A stretch of 64,000 bases of DNA from Candidatus Thioglobus autotrophicus (GCF_001293165.1 NZ_CP010552.1:1302001-1366000); one strand, 5' to 3'. Shown: positions 27,092 to 36,525, counted from the first letter of the stretch. Notes: generated by a model from the sequence alone, not told the origin. Program-made: numbers and translations.

Positions 27092-27375
27092 TGGCACTCA
27101 GTAAAAAAGATATTGCTGATGAGCTGGTGCGTGAGATAGAGATAACGCATGCACAAGCGTTACAATTAACCAATGATTTTTTTAACCAAATTCAGGCAAC
27201 ACTAGCTTCAGGTGAAGAAGTTAAGCTGTCTAGTTTTGGTAATTTTGTACTCAGAGAAAAATCCGCTCGTCCTGGTAGAAACCCTAAAACAGGTGAGGCG
27301 GTAGAGATATCAGCTCGAAAAGTGGTGAGCTTCAAAGCTGGACCAAAACTCAAAAAACTTACTCAAGCAGGCTAG
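27091..27375 (+). CDS. ihfA: Integration host factor alpha subunit
   Basis: A 94-residue HU/IHF-family protein: MALSKKDIADELVREIEI, SSFGNFVLREKSARPGRNPKTGE (beta arm with the intercalating proline) and VVSFKAGPKLK. The pheST-ihfA order identifies it as the alpha subunit, and it starts on the last base of pheT. A bend-inducing nucleoid protein; the beta-subunit gene is not in the window (aroA is not followed by cmk-rpsA-ihfB here). Confidence 0.95.
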   Translation: MALSKKDIADELVREIEITHAQALQLTNDFFNQIQATLASGEEVKLSSFGNFVLREKSARPGRNPKTGEAVEISARKVVSFKAGPKLKKLTQAG

Positions 27376-27393
27376 TTAATCACTGATAGCGTT

Positions 27394-27416
27394 CACACCC
27401 CGCAAGGGGTGTGTTT
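27394..27416 (+). terminator. Terminator-like hairpin after ihfA
   Basis: CACACCCC (27394-27401), GNRA loop GCAA, GGGGTGTG (27406-27413), then only TTTA. The stem is strong but the T run short. The 106 bases between ihfA and the convergent hypothetical hold nothing else evident. Confidence 0.65.
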
Positions 27417-27481
27417 ATCCAGATGGACAAGTGATGGGGTTGATTACTTGTAGATATTATGAAAAATTATAGGCTTGGTTG

Positions 27482-27952
27482 TTAGTCACTAATAGCATTC
27501 ATAAAACCCTTTAACACCGGCATGACTTTATCAACAATTTGCTGATTTTTTTCACTATTGTTTACATGGCCTTCAATAATTTTTTGAGTATCTAGTAGTG
27601 TGGTTTGGTAATCATCATCAAACTCAAAATTAATAAAGTAAAAACCTTTGGCTTTATCTCTCACAGATCTTACTGATAAGAAATCAGTCTCCCAGGCAAG
27701 TTCAGCCGTATACACTGCGTTAGACTCTGTTGTGTCTTTTTGCAATAGAATAATAGTACTACCAAAATGAAAAATAAAATGATTAGCGCCACAACTAGAG
27801 GCAGGGCTGGTGGCTAGCTCACCACTTTCTAAGGCATCAGCAATTTGTTTTAATTGGGTGTTATTAAGCTGGATGTATTTAGCATCTAGATAAGCATCAA
27901 CATTGGTATCAGGATGGTTATTTTTAATATATTCAACTAACTTATTTAACAT
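27482..27952 (-). CDS. Hypothetical soluble protein
   Basis: A 156-residue protein I do not recognise. No signal peptide or membrane helix; acidic overall. The N-terminal half is helical with LKQIADALESGEL, the middle has beta-rich hydrophobic strands (HFIFHFGSTIILLQK, FYFINFEFDDDYQ) and the C-terminus is helical (QQIVDKVMPVLKGFMNAI). Two adjacent residues around SSCGANH give a single cysteine. It precedes the AI-2E-type transporter gene in the same orientation only after a change of unit (28020-29099 lies upstream), 67 bp apart. Codon use looks like the neighbours, so it is probably a real gene. Confidence 0.6.
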   Translation of the reverse strand: MLNKLVEYIKNNHPDTNVDAYLDAKYIQLNNTQLKQIADALESGELATSPASSCGANHFIFHFGSTIILLQKDTTESNAVYTAELAWETDFLSVRSVRDKAKGFYFINFEFDDDYQTTLLDTQKIIEGHVNNSEKNQQIVDKVMPVLKGFMNAISD

Positions 27953-28019
27953 GCAAACCCTATTGGTAAATTAAAGGAAGGCATTATACCTGATTTTGAT
28001 TTTATCGCCAGAGAGGTGT

Positions 28020-29099
28020 TTAGCGCTGATCTAATGAGTCGGCATATTTAATCGCGTAGACATCAAAAATACTGATAGCCATAGCGGCAATAATTGGCCC
28101 AATGAATAAGCCTAAAATGCCAAATTGAATAATCCCAGCCAGTGTTGATAAAACAGTGATTAGCGTGTGGTTTAGCGCACTAGAGTGATGACTGTTTTGG
28201 GTAAATTTCTGAATGATCAAAGGTCTAACAAAATTATCAATAATAGTGCCAATAAACACCGCACCAAATAACACAATAATTAGTGCATCAGTTGTTTGTC
28301 CTTGTGAATAAAGATACAGGCTCAAAGGTAGCCAAATAATCAAGCCTCCGAGTACCGGGATAAAGCTGGCGAGCGCCATGGCAATGCCAAAATATAAAGC
28401 CGGCAAGCCTACCAGGATCACCGCGATAGAGAAAAGCACACCTTGTAAAATAGCAATACTAAAAACACTACCGACGAGGGTAATAGAAAGGCTTGAAAAT
28501 TGCTTTAGTAAAATCTCATCTAGGTAGTTTTCTAAAGGTGAGAGATTCTTAAGGCGTTTAATGGTGTTTTTGCCATCTATGTAGAAATAGTAAAGTGCAA
28601 AAACACTAACAACCAAGAAAAAGACAAAATGCGAAGAGAGAGATAAAATACTGGTCAAAATAGTCACTGAAAAATCTTTAATATTAGTCAATAAGCCTTC
28701 TAAGTTGTTATTGATGGTTGTACTTAAAGTGGCTTTAAGTGGCTCGGAAAAAGGCAATCCTGAAATGGTTTGCTCAAGTATTTGGCGGCTTTTCTCCAAA
28801 CTAAAGTCGGTATTGATGGTTTGAATTAGGGTTGATACTTCAAGACCGCTAATGAGCAAAATATAGCTCAATGGTAAAATCAGAATGGTTGTTACTAATG
28901 CTGTCATTGCTAGTGCTGCATGGTTAGCAGATAGGCGCGATTTGAGTTTGTTGTATTGTGAAAAAGTGGCAATGGCAATAAGTAGCGCTAAAAATAAAGC
29001 AGGGATAAAAGGCATAAATAGCCAAATGAGTCCACCAATGGCGAGCAATAATAAGCTCAGCATAAATCCATGTTCGTACGGGGCTTGTTTCTTCATCAT
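28020..29099 (-). CDS. AI-2E family transporter (PerM/YdiK-type permease)
   Basis: A 359-residue inner membrane protein with seven to eight hydrophobic segments and the family layout: paired N-terminal helices (LLLLAIGGLIWLFMPFIPAL), a central soluble stretch with helices, and the C-terminal block FGIAMALASFIPVLGGLIIWLP, then VRPLIIQ and GILGLFIGPIIAA. The family exports small solutes (AI-2, Na+ or none proven); the substrate cannot be told here. It starts 2 bp after the NIF3-like gene ends, so it is co-transcribed with it. Confidence 0.85.
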   Translation of the reverse strand: MMKKQAPYEHGFMLSLLLLAIGGLIWLFMPFIPALFLALLIAIATFSQYNKLKSRLSANHAALAMTALVTTILILPLSYILLISGLEVSTLIQTINTDFSLEKSRQILEQTISGLPFSEPLKATLSTTINNNLEGLLTNIKDFSVTILTSILSLSSHFVFFLVVSVFALYYFYIDGKNTIKRLKNLSPLENYLDEILLKQFSSLSITLVGSVFSIAILQGVLFSIAVILVGLPALYFGIAMALASFIPVLGGLIIWLPLSLYLYSQGQTTDALIIVLFGAVFIGTIIDNFVRPLIIQKFTQNSHHSSALNHTLITVLSTLAGIIQFGILGLFIGPIIAAMAISIFDVYAIKYADSLDQR

Positions 29100-29101
29100 A
29101 A

Positions 29102-29410
29102 TTAATACTCCATTTTGATAACGCTATAAGCTACTTGCTCATAAGGATGAGAAAATTTCATGGCTTTAATGGCTAAATCAAGGTTGTCATCAACACAAAG
29201 CATTTCCACTTTGTACTCTTCTATAGCTTCTAATTCGTCCAATAGGCCAATGGCAGGCTGGGCATTGTTGATAGGCTTGAATTGCCCCATGCCAATAGTT
29301 TGCCAAGCACATTGTTCGTAGTTTTCATGCTGGCCTGCACCCGCATCAAACATCGCATTTTTAACAATTTCTAAGTCGGTTTCTGGCACATAAAAACTAA
29401 TTTGATACAC
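29102..29410 (-). CDS. NIF3/YqfO-type small domain protein
   Basis: A 102-residue cytosolic protein: MYQISFYVPETDLEIVKNAMF, GAGQHENYEQCAWQTIGMGQF, and HPYEQVAYSVIKME at the C-terminus. This is the CutA/PII-like domain found inserted in NIF3 (YqfO) proteins and also as stand-alone proteins of about 100 residues in proteobacteria. No function is established. It is 1 bp from the AlkD-like gene upstream and 2 bp from the transporter downstream, so all three form one unit. Confidence 0.75.
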   Translation of the reverse strand: MYQISFYVPETDLEIVKNAMFDAGAGQHENYEQCAWQTIGMGQFKPINNAQPAIGLLDELEAIEEYKVEMLCVDDNLDLAIKAMKFSHPYEQVAYSVIKMEY

Positions 29411-29411
29411 G

Positions 29412-30116
29412 TTAAAAACCTCCTTTCAGATACGCTTTTCGCTCAATTTCGGCCATGCGTTCAATCGCATATCTTAAAGTAGTTCTAGGGAGTTGTGCGT
29501 AATTTTCTCGTAAGAAAGCTTTGCAGGTGTCAGGATTTTTTTTATAAACCTCTCTTAGCATCCAACCAACAGCTTTATGGATTAAATCTTGCTGGTCGTT
29601 TAGCAGTAGTTGGCTAATCGTTAAAGTTAGTGTGAATTGATTTTGCTTGATAAAGGCGAGGGTTGCCACAATGGCAATGCGCCTTTCCCATAAATTATTT
29701 GATTTTGCCCAATCAAGCAAAAGACTATGTTTGTTTGGATGGCTGAGTAGATAATCACCAATAATATGCGGCGTTGAGTAATCAACCAAATCCCAATTAT
29801 TTACTGCCTGTAGATTTTTTAAATAATAATTAAAAACCGCTTCCGACTGGGAAGACTGATATTGATAAACTAGAATAATTAACCCACAGTAGCGAATTTC
29901 ATGAACAAGGTGATTGATTAATAGGTCAATTTCATTAAAGTTGATACGCTGATAATATTGCTTGGCAATTGAGCGAATTTGCGGCGTGCGCACGCCGATA
30001 AATTGGTCAAACTCGCTATACTCTCCCGGCCCAGTTTTAAAGTAATATTCGTTTGATTTTCGCCGAGAGTCGCTCGCAAAAGATTTGAGTTGTGTGATTA
30101 CTTCTTGGGCGCTCAT
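29412..30116 (-). CDS. AlkD-like DNA alkylation repair protein
   Basis: A 234-residue HEAT-repeat protein of the DNA alkylation repair (AlkC/AlkD) family. Visible: [24 protein letters not shown] split at residues 25-48, [48 protein letters not shown], and [10 protein letters not shown]. AlkD members excise positively charged 3-methyl and 7-methyl purines without base flipping. Aspartate in NWDLVD is the likely catalytic site. Divergent from msrA, with starts 40 bp apart. Confidence 0.88.
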   Translation of the reverse strand: MSAQEVITQLKSFASDSRRKSNEYYFKTGPGEYSEFDQFIGVRTPQIRSIAKQYYQRINFNEIDLLINHLVHEIRYCGLIILVYQYQSSQSEAVFNYYLKNLQAVNNWDLVDYSTPHIIGDYLLSHPNKHSLLLDWAKSNNLWERRIAIVATLAFIKQNQFTLTLTISQLLLNDQQDLIHKAVGWMLREVYKKNPDTCKAFLRENYAQLPRTTLRYAIERMAEIERKAYLKGGF

Positions 30117-30156
30117 CAGCTATACTATTATTTTTTTAAATTATATTGAATCATAC

Positions 30157-30648
30157 ATGCAAACAGCTTATTTTGCCGGCGGATGTTTTTGGTGTGTTGA
30201 AGCTGTTTTTCAACGTATTTCAGGTGTGGCGAGTGTTGAGTCTGGCTATTGTAATGGGCTCACTCAAAACCCTACTTATGTAGATATTTGCACCGGATTA
30301 ACTGGGCATGCTGAGGTGGTTAAAGTTAATTTTGATGAATCTCAGCTGAGCTTTACACAGTTACTACAGGTCTTTTTTGCCACACATGATGCCACGACGC
30401 TGAACCAGCAAGGTAATGACAAGGGCACGCAATATCGCTCAGCTATATTTTATGAAAATATTGAGCAAAAAAATCTAGCCCAGCAATATATGCAAACATT
30501 GGGCGACAAAATTGTGACAGAAGTGAGCGCCTTGGATGTGTTTTATCCAGCGGAAAACTATCATCAAAACTATTTTAATAACAACCCAGATCAAGCTTAT
30601 TGTAGAATGTTAATCATGCCAAAACTCAATAAATACTTTAATTCATGA
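30157..30648 (+). CDS. msrA: Peptide methionine-S-sulfoxide reductase MsrA
   Basis: A 163-residue cytosolic enzyme reducing the S epimer of methionine sulfoxide. The GCFWC motif gives catalytic C10 and C13, with [38 protein letters not shown] and AENYHQNYF following in family order. I chose the ATG at 30157, since the longer frame from 30085 adds 24 unconserved residues overlapping the divergent AlkD-like gene. Its TGA overlaps the next gene start by 4 bp. A second MsrA domain exists in the fusion protein at 35266. Confidence 0.95.
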   Translation: MQTAYFAGGCFWCVEAVFQRISGVASVESGYCNGLTQNPTYVDICTGLTGHAEVVKVNFDESQLSFTQLLQVFFATHDATTLNQQGNDKGTQYRSAIFYENIEQKNLAQQYMQTLGDKIVTEVSALDVFYPAENYHQNYFNNNPDQAYCRMLIMPKLNKYFNS

Positions 30649-31409
30649 ACGATCAAGACCTGCTTAGATATTCGCGCCAAATTATGTTGCCCCAAGTGGG
30701 CATTGAAGGTCAGCAAAGTCTGCTAGATGCCACTATGTTGTTAATTGGCGTTGGTGGCTTGGGTTCTCCTAGTGCGCTGTATCTAGCAGCTGCAGGCGTT
30801 GGACATATTATTATTGCTGATTTTGACAAAGTCGAGCTCTCCAATCTTCAGCGCCAAGTGATTCACCATACACCCGATATTGGCCAATATAAAACTGACT
30901 CGGCTAAAGCAAAAATGCTGGCCATTAATCCAGACATTAAAGTAACCACGTTGACGGATCTTAGTAAAGAAAACCTAAATAGTTGGGTGGCCAAAGCAGA
31001 TGTGGTGTTAGATGGCACGGATAATTTCGCCACGCGCTTTAAAATTAACGCCGCCTGCGTACAAGAAAAAGTAACACTGGTTTCTGCAGCGGTTATTCGT
31101 TTTGAAGGGCAGCTATCGGTCTTTAAAGGTTATGAGGCAGACCAGCCTTGTTATCAGTGTTTGTATAGTAAAGAAGGCGAGGATAATGAAAATTGCACAG
31201 AAAACGGTATTCTTGCACCGGTTGCAGGATTTATGGGCACATTGCAAGCGCTTCAAGCTATTAAAGTAGTGCTAGACTTGGGTGAGCAGTTGAGTGGAAA
31301 GTTGATGATTATCGATGCGCTAAAGCTTGATTTTAGAACGCTAACAATTAGTAAAGATGCCCATTGTCCAATATGCCAGGCTAAGTCAGAATCTAACCAA
31401 ACAAGCTAG
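30645..31409 (+). CDS. MoeB/ThiF/HesA-family sulfur-carrier adenylyltransferase
   Basis: A 254-residue E1-like enzyme that adenylates the C-terminal glycine of a small sulfur carrier (MoaD or ThiS). N-terminal [17 protein letters not shown], nucleotide loop [21 protein letters not shown], then [27 protein letters not shown], and zinc ligands CYQC and CPIC. It lacks the C-terminal rhodanese domain of MoeZ-like proteins. Whether it serves molybdopterin or thiamine is undecided; thiO elsewhere in the window makes thiamine plausible. Coupled to msrA by a 4 bp overlap. Confidence 0.88.
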   Translation: MNDQDLLRYSRQIMLPQVGIEGQQSLLDATMLLIGVGGLGSPSALYLAAAGVGHIIIADFDKVELSNLQRQVIHHTPDIGQYKTDSAKAKMLAINPDIKVTTLTDLSKENLNSWVAKADVVLDGTDNFATRFKINAACVQEKVTLVSAAVIRFEGQLSVFKGYEADQPCYQCLYSKEGEDNENCTENGILAPVAGFMGTLQALQAIKVVLDLGEQLSGKLMIIDALKLDFRTLTISKDAHCPICQAKSESNQTS

Positions 31410-31472
31410 ATTTAATTGCACTAAATTGGATAATTTTTTTGATAAAAAATGGATTATTGATGGACATCGCTG

Positions 31473-31560
31473 TATAATTGCTCAAATTATAAATTTTATT
31501 GTTTAAAGTGTTTTTTAGTTGTAGACCTTTACAGCGGATACTTTAAGATTTTTTAGGAGT
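31473..31560 (+). promoter_or_regulatory. Promoter -10 and ribosome-binding site of the 60-residue gene
   Basis: A perfect -10 TATAAT (31473-31478) lies in an AT-rich intergenic region, with only a weak -35 (TGGATT at 31450-31455). A strong Shine-Dalgarno TAGGAG lies at about 31554-31559, 6-7 bases before the ATG at 31566. Together they give an independent transcription unit. Confidence 0.5.
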
Positions 31561-31565
31561 AAGAT

Positions 31566-31748
31566 ATGAGCGGACAAATGCAAAGACCTGCAGTTCCTAC
31601 AGGTGTAGTTGGTAAAGAAGGTTTCAGAGTTACAACAACTCAAAAAACTGTAGATGGTAAAGTACCTGCAGGTTTTCACGTTGGTTACACAACTGAATGG
31701 GATTCAGTGCAAACAGAAGTGCCATACCAAACACCTAAGAAGCCATAA
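31566..31748 (+). CDS. Small conserved-looking protein of unknown function (60 aa)
   Basis: A 60-residue soluble, basic, cysteine-free protein rich in threonine, valine and proline, with no signal peptide. I do not recognise its family. It contains a repeated glycine-rich lead (PTGVVGKEGFRVTTTQK, then KVPAGFHVGYTTEWD) and a proline-rich tail VPYQTPKKP. Evidence that it is real: a TATAAT box, a strong Shine-Dalgarno sequence, codon use like highly expressed neighbours, and a strong intrinsic terminator directly behind it. This monocistronic design suggests high expression. Function not proposed. Confidence 0.7.
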   Translation: MSGQMQRPAVPTGVVGKEGFRVTTTQKTVDGKVPAGFHVGYTTEWDSVQTEVPYQTPKKP

Positions 31749-31771
31749 TTTATAACTAAATTATTGGAATA

Positions 31772-31812
31772 AAAAAAAGCCGCAAACTGGGTAATTAGTT
31801 TGCGGCTTTTTT
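31772..31812 (+). terminator. Strong intrinsic terminator after the 60-residue gene
   Basis: GCCGCAAACT (31779-31788), 8-nt loop, AGTTTGCGGC (31797-31806), then TTTTTT. The A run on the left continues the stem and would let it work in reverse. Confidence 0.93.
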
Positions 31813-32098
31813 ATTGTTTAAGCGTTTTTTTTAGTGTCATTCTTAAAATTTCCAAAATTTTTCATACGCAAAGTTTGGCTCGACTATTTTTGCTTAATTG
31901 CTTGAATTTAAGCATGTAAAGTGACTATTTTTACAAGGTTTTTGCTCAAATATACCCCTTATAAGCCTTATTCTGGCTTGATTTGCATAATTTCCTAAAT
32001 TTTTAAAATTAGACGCTGACTTTGGTCGATAGATTGCTGTTTGTGCGTTAAAATTATCATCTTAAATCTAAGAAAATATTAAAAAAAAGGAGAATGTT
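31813..32098 (+). other. Intergenic leader of glyA, no gene seen
   Basis: Together with the terminator this gap is about 350 bases. It is AT-rich. I see a weak GCTTAA/TTAAGC hairpin around 31900, an AAGCC/GGCTT hairpin at 31963-31979, two copies of GACTATTTTT, and a GGAG ribosome-binding site at about 32089. No open frame of note and no convincing glycine-riboswitch core (paired tandem aptamers) was recognised. Confidence 0.5.
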
Positions 32099-33352
32099 AT
32101 GTTTGATAGATCCCAAACTTTAGCCAAAGTAGATAGTGAAATTTCAAATGCAATTGTGGCGGAGGTTGCTCGTCAAGAAGCGCATATTGAGCTGATCGCC
32201 AGTGAAAACTACACCTCACCTGCAGTGATGGAGGCTCAAGGCTCTCAGCTGACTAATAAATACGCTGAAGGCTATCCTGGGAAACGTTATTACGGTGGTT
32301 GTGAGCATGTAGATATCGTTGAGCAATTAGCAATTGATCGTGCTAAAAAATTGTTCGGTGCAGATTATGTTAACGTGCAGCCGCATTCTGGCTCTCAAGC
32401 AAACGCAGCGGTTTTCCAAGCATTGTTAGTACCGGGCGATACTATTTTAGGTATGAGCCTTGCACACGGCGGACATCTTACACACGGCGCCAAACCTTCT
32501 TTTTCTGGAAAAAACTTTAATGCAATTCAGTATGGCTTAGATGAAAGTACTGGCGAGATTGACTACGCTCAAGTAGAGGCGCTAGCCCAAGAGCATCAGC
32601 CAAAAATGATTATTGCAGGATTTTCAGCCTATTCACGCGTGGTTGATTGGCAGCGTTTTAGAGACATCGCCGATTCAATTGGTGCGTATTTGATGGTAGA
32701 TATGGCGCACGTTGCTGGTCTGATTGCAACCGGTGAATATCCATCTCCAGTGGGTATTGCTGATGTTACTACCACCACGACACACAAAACTCTACGCGGC
32801 CCTCGTGGCGGTCTGATTTTGGCTAAAGCTAATGAAGAAATTGAGAAAAAGCTTAATTCGGCGATTTTCCCAGGTATTCAAGGCGGCCCACTGATGCATA
32901 TTATTGCTGCTAAAGCGGTTTGCTTTAAAGAGGCAATGAGTGATGAGTATAAAGCCTATCAAAAGCAAGTTAAGGTCAACGCACAAGCGATGGCGGATAC
33001 TTTTATTCAGCGTGGCTTTGATGTTGTTTCTGGCGGTACAGACGATCATTTATTTTTAGTGAGCTTTATTGATCAAGGTTTAACTGGTAAAGCAGTTGAC
33101 GCAGCGCTTGGTAATGCCCATATTACCGTTAACATGAACGCCGTACCTAATGATCCACAATCACCATTTGTAACCAGTGGTATTCGTGTGGGTACGCCTG
33201 CGGTGACGACGCGCGGATTTGGTGAGCAGGAGTGTCGTGATTTGGCTAGCTGGATTTGTGACATTTGTGATGATCTAGATAATCAAGCGATGATCGATGA
33301 AGTGAAAGCAAAAGTGGCTAAGGTTTGCGCTCAGCATCCTGTGTACAAATAG
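32099..33352 (+). CDS. glyA: Serine hydroxymethyltransferase
   Basis: A 417-residue PLP enzyme converting serine and tetrahydrofolate to glycine and methylene-THF. [16 protein letters not shown] (34-49), [10 protein letters not shown] (97-106), the PLP lysine K230 in [14 protein letters not shown], and the C-terminal [14 protein letters not shown] are all present. Cytosolic. Followed 18 bp later by nrdR, the glyA-nrdR pairing seen in many gammaproteobacteria. It supplies methylene-THF for thyA at 51991. Confidence 0.98.
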   Translation: MFDRSQTLAKVDSEISNAIVAEVARQEAHIELIASENYTSPAVMEAQGSQLTNKYAEGYPGKRYYGGCEHVDIVEQLAIDRAKKLFGADYVNVQPHSGSQANAAVFQALLVPGDTILGMSLAHGGHLTHGAKPSFSGKNFNAIQYGLDESTGEIDYAQVEALAQEHQPKMIIAGFSAYSRVVDWQRFRDIADSIGAYLMVDMAHVAGLIATGEYPSPVGIADVTTTTTHKTLRGPRGGLILAKANEEIEKKLNSAIFPGIQGGPLMHIIAAKAVCFKEAMSDEYKAYQKQVKVNAQAMADTFIQRGFDVVSGGTDDHLFLVSFIDQGLTGKAVDAALGNAHITVNMNAVPNDPQSPFVTSGIRVGTPAVTTRGFGEQECRDLASWICDICDDLDNQAMIDEVKAKVAKVCAQHPVYK

Positions 33353-33370
33353 TTAGTATTAAGGGGAAGA

Positions 33371-33823
33371 ATGCGCTGTCCATTTTGTCAGTCTGACGAC
33401 ACCAAAGTATTAGACACACGTTTAATTGATGATGGCTCGCAAGTGCGTCGCCGTCGCGAGTGCACCTCTTGTGGTGAGCGCTATTCAACCCGAGAAACGG
33501 TTGATTTAAATCTACCACGCCTGATTAAAAGTGATGAATCTCGGGAAAGCTTTAGTGAAGACAAGCTTCGCTCTGGCCTACTTAAAGCTTTAGAAAAACG
33601 CCCGGTTAAAACCTCGCAAATTGAAACCTCCATTGCTAGAATTTCACGCAAACTAATGACTCAAGCAGAGCGCGAAGTGCCTTCAGCCAAAATTGGCGAA
33701 TGGGTGATGGAAGAGCTTAAAGCGCTTGATGAAGTGGCTTATATTCGCTTTGCTTCGGTTTATCGTCAATTTCAAGATATTGAAGCCTTTAAAAATGAGA
33801 TTGAAAAGCTCATGAAAAAGTAG
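33371..33823 (+). CDS. nrdR: Transcriptional repressor NrdR
   Basis: A 150-residue regulator of ribonucleotide reductase genes. Zinc ribbon with C3-P-F-C6 and C31-T-S-C34 (MRCPFCQSDD, RRRECTSCGERYST), then an ATP-cone domain (about 49-139) that senses ATP/dATP. Length is canonical. Its stop codon shares a base with the radA GTG start. No NrdR box pair was recognised in the window. Confidence 0.96.
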   Translation: MRCPFCQSDDTKVLDTRLIDDGSQVRRRRECTSCGERYSTRETVDLNLPRLIKSDESRESFSEDKLRSGLLKALEKRPVKTSQIETSIARISRKLMTQAEREVPSAKIGEWVMEELKALDEVAYIRFASVYRQFQDIEAFKNEIEKLMKK

Positions 33824-35184
33824 TGGCAAAAACTAAAGTAGAGTTTGTTTGTCGTGAGTGTGGTTCGTCGCAACCACAATGGGCAGGGCAGTGCCTAGAC
33901 TGCAAAGCCTGGAATACTTTGGAAGAGGTGGTTTTATCTCAAGCAACTTCTTCAAAACCTGAAAGTCTTAAAGATCTGCCACCTTCTAAAGTTCAAAACT
34001 TATCAGACATTAAGTCTGAGCATCGTCAAAGATTAACAACAGGTTTAACAGAGCTTGATCGCACTTTAGGTGGTGGTTTGGTAGATGGCTCAGTGGTGCT
34101 AATTGGCGGTGATCCTGGGATTGGTAAATCTACGCTCATTTTGCAAGCAATGGCCGCCATTAATAAAACCAATACTACCTTGTACGTCAGTGGTGAAGAG
34201 TCAGCAGAGCAGATTAGTGATCGTGCAATTCGCTTAAATATTCATGAAGATATTTTGCTTTTGAGTGAAACTCACTTAGAAAAAATTATTAAATTAGCTA
34301 AAGAAGTTAAGCCTAAAGTTATTGTGATTGACTCCATCCAAACCATGGTGACAGACGGCTCCACCTCGGCGCCTGGTTCAGTTACGCAAGTGAGAGATTG
34401 CGCCGCTCAACTGACGCAGTTTGCCAAGCAAACCAACACCATTTTACTGATGATTGGCCATGTGACTAAAGGTGGCGCACTGGCTGGACCTAGAATTTTA
34501 GAGCACATGGTTGATGCGGTATTGTATTTTGAGGGCGATGCAGGCGGGCGTTATCGCATTATTCGCGCGGTGAAAAATCGCTTCGGTGCGGTAAATGAAA
34601 TCAGTGTTTTTGCCATGGGTGAAACTGGCCTTGTGCAAGTGGAAAATCCGTCAGCCATTTTCTTATCTAATCAAGCCAAGCCATCGCCAGGTTCGATGGT
34701 CATGGTTACGCGTGAGGCAACTAGGCCGTTGATGGTTGAAGTGCAAGCTTTGGTTGATCAAGCGGGTGGCAACCCTAAGCGCGTGAGTGTCGGTTTAGAA
34801 CAAAATCGCCTAGCGTTGCAACTCGCTGTGCTACATAAGCATGGCGGTGTAGCAACACATGATCAAGATGTTTTTGTGAATGTGGTTGGTGGTATTAAAG
34901 TGAATGAAACCGCTTCTGATCTGGTGGTGATGCTGGCAATTATGTCGAGTCTGAGGGATAAAGTAATCCCGAATGATTGGATTGCGTTTGGCGAAGTAGG
35001 CTTAACGGGTGAGGTGCGCCCGGTTTATAATGCCATTGAGCGCTTGCAAGAGGCGCAAAAACACGGCTTTAAGGTGGCTATCATCCCTAAGGGTAATATC
35101 CCAAAAAAAGCGCCCAAAGGCTTAAAGATTGTTCCAGTAGAGTATTTATACCAAGCTTTACAATATATGAGCGAGAATACTTAA
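33823..35184 (+). CDS. radA: DNA repair protein RadA
   Basis: A 453-residue RecA-like helicase for recombination branch migration. C4 zinc finger C10-R-E-C13 and C27-L-D-C30, Walker A GGDPGIGKST (about 94-103), the RadA-specific KNRFG motif, and a Lon-like C-terminal domain (about 290-453, ending in the PVEYLYQAL block). It starts at GTG (33823), the only start that keeps the zinc finger; it overlaps nrdR by one base. Confidence 0.95.
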   Translation: MAKTKVEFVCRECGSSQPQWAGQCLDCKAWNTLEEVVLSQATSSKPESLKDLPPSKVQNLSDIKSEHRQRLTTGLTELDRTLGGGLVDGSVVLIGGDPGIGKSTLILQAMAAINKTNTTLYVSGEESAEQISDRAIRLNIHEDILLLSETHLEKIIKLAKEVKPKVIVIDSIQTMVTDGSTSAPGSVTQVRDCAAQLTQFAKQTNTILLMIGHVTKGGALAGPRILEHMVDAVLYFEGDAGGRYRIIRAVKNRFGAVNEISVFAMGETGLVQVENPSAIFLSNQAKPSPGSMVMVTREATRPLMVEVQALVDQAGGNPKRVSVGLEQNRLALQLAVLHKHGGVATHDQDVFVNVVGGIKVNETASDLVVMLAIMSSLRDKVIPNDWIAFGEVGLTGEVRPVYNAIERLQEAQKHGFKVAIIPKGNIPKKAPKGLKIVPVEYLYQALQYMSENT

Positions 35185-35265
35185 ATATTTTTTTCAAAAA
35201 CTTGAAACTCTTTGTGTACTGAGCACGTATTAATAAATATAGGTTTATTAATCAAAGGATAATTT

Positions 35266-36525
35266 ATGTTACTAGAAATCGTATTTGCAGCCGGTTGTTT
35301 TTGGGGTGTAGAAAAAAACTTTGAAAAAATTGAGGGCGTGGTTGAAGCTACCTCTGGCTATGCTGGTGGTAGCTATGCCAATCCTAGTTATGACGATGTA
35401 CTCAAAAATCGAAATCTTCAAAGCTCGGGTTTTGTTAGTTTTTTAGAAAATATTGGACTCACTGATAAAAGTGCGCTTGAGATCGACAAAGAATTGGTTA
35501 ATCATACTGAAGTAGTAAAGGTAACTTACAACCCAGCCAAAGTCTCCACCAAAACTCTGATAAAGAATTTTTGGGAAATTCATGATCCAACCCAAGTAGA
35601 TGGACAAGGTGGTGATATTGGTAATAATTATCGCTCAGCACTTTATTGGACCACAAAAGACCAAGAGGCAGTTGCACTAAGTACCGGGCAAAAATTCCAG
35701 CAACTGTTAACAGCTAAAGGCTATGGCAAGATTGTTACTGAAATTAAACAACTGGATAAATTTTGGCCTGCAGAAGATTATCATCAAAATTATCTAGTTA
35801 AAAATCCAAATGGCTATTGCCCTAATCATGCAACTGGTGTGAAATTTGATCAAGCCATGCAAAAGCAGGTAGTGCATGAGACGGTGAAACCACTTGGCGG
35901 GTTGGAGATTTTAGTGATCGAAGCAGAAGACAAAGGTTCGTGCTTATATTGTCTGCAATTTGAAAAAGAAGTTACGTCAAAATACAAAGGCAGTATTCCC
36001 CTTAGAAGTGCCCCGATGACTGCACTGCAAGGGTTTGATTTAAAAACACCAACTTGGGCAACGCCAACTATTTTCTTTATTAAAGAGGGTAAAGAAGTTT
36101 GGGCTCAGCAAGGCTATATGTCACCGAGTGAATTTTACAAAGCATTGGGTGAGTTTAAACTTGGAAAATCATCAGAAGCTTTTGATGTCGCTTTTAACAA
36201 AGGCACAGATGGCAGGTTTTGCAAGCAATACGATATTTTTAAAAATACACCTGATGGTGTATTTATTGATAAATTATCTGGCAGAGCTTTATTTGATACC
36301 CGTGATCGTTTTAATTCAAAATCTGGCTGGCTATCTTTTACCAAGCCGGTAGCGGGCGAAGTGTATGAAAAAGCCGATAACAGCTTTGGCATGACGCGCA
36401 CAGAGATACGCTCTGTTAGTTCAGATATTCACCTAGGCCATGTATTTAGCGACGGCCCTAATGGCAAGCCAAGATATTGCATTAATGCGACCGTATTAGA
36501 ATTTGTACCTAGAAAGGATAACTAG
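35266..36525 (+). CDS. msrAB: MsrA-thioredoxin-like-MsrB fusion, methionine sulfoxide reductase
   Basis: A 419-residue protein with three modules. MsrA (1-200): C11 in GCFWG, GDIGNNYRSALYW, AEDYHQNY. A thioredoxin-like module (about 212-305) with C226-L-Y-C229 and a TWATPTIFF cis-proline loop. MsrB (about 310-419): NSKSGWLSFTKPV, DIHLGHVFSDGP and catalytic C405 in RYCIN. The order differs from PilB-type proteins, where thioredoxin is N-terminal. The MsrA part has an insertion of about 25-30 residues (47-79) before NHTEVVKVTYNP. The MsrB part lacks the usual zinc CxxC pairs. No signal peptide, so cytosolic unless exported otherwise. The middle module could regenerate both reductases. Confidence 0.88.
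   Translation: MLLEIVFAAGCFWGVEKNFEKIEGVVEATSGYAGGSYANPSYDDVLKNRNLQSSGFVSFLENIGLTDKSALEIDKELVNHTEVVKVTYNPAKVSTKTLIKNFWEIHDPTQVDGQGGDIGNNYRSALYWTTKDQEAVALSTGQKFQQLLTAKGYGKIVTEIKQLDKFWPAEDYHQNYLVKNPNGYCPNHATGVKFDQAMQKQVVHETVKPLGGLEILVIEAEDKGSCLYCLQFEKEVTSKYKGSIPLRSAPMTALQGFDLKTPTWATPTIFFIKEGKEVWAQQGYMSPSEFYKALGEFKLGKSSEAFDVAFNKGTDGRFCKQYDIFKNTPDGVFIDKLSGRALFDTRDRFNSKSGWLSFTKPVAGEVYEKADNSFGMTRTEIRSVSSDIHLGHVFSDGPNGKPRYCINATVLEFVPRKDN

Noticed and set aside
30085-30156. Longer N-terminus for MsrA
   Set aside because: MsrA proteins of this type start just before AYFAGGCFW; the extension overlaps the divergent AlkD-like gene.
31813-32098. Glycine riboswitch before glyA
   Set aside because: Only weak short hairpins are visible; no tandem aptamer core was recognised.
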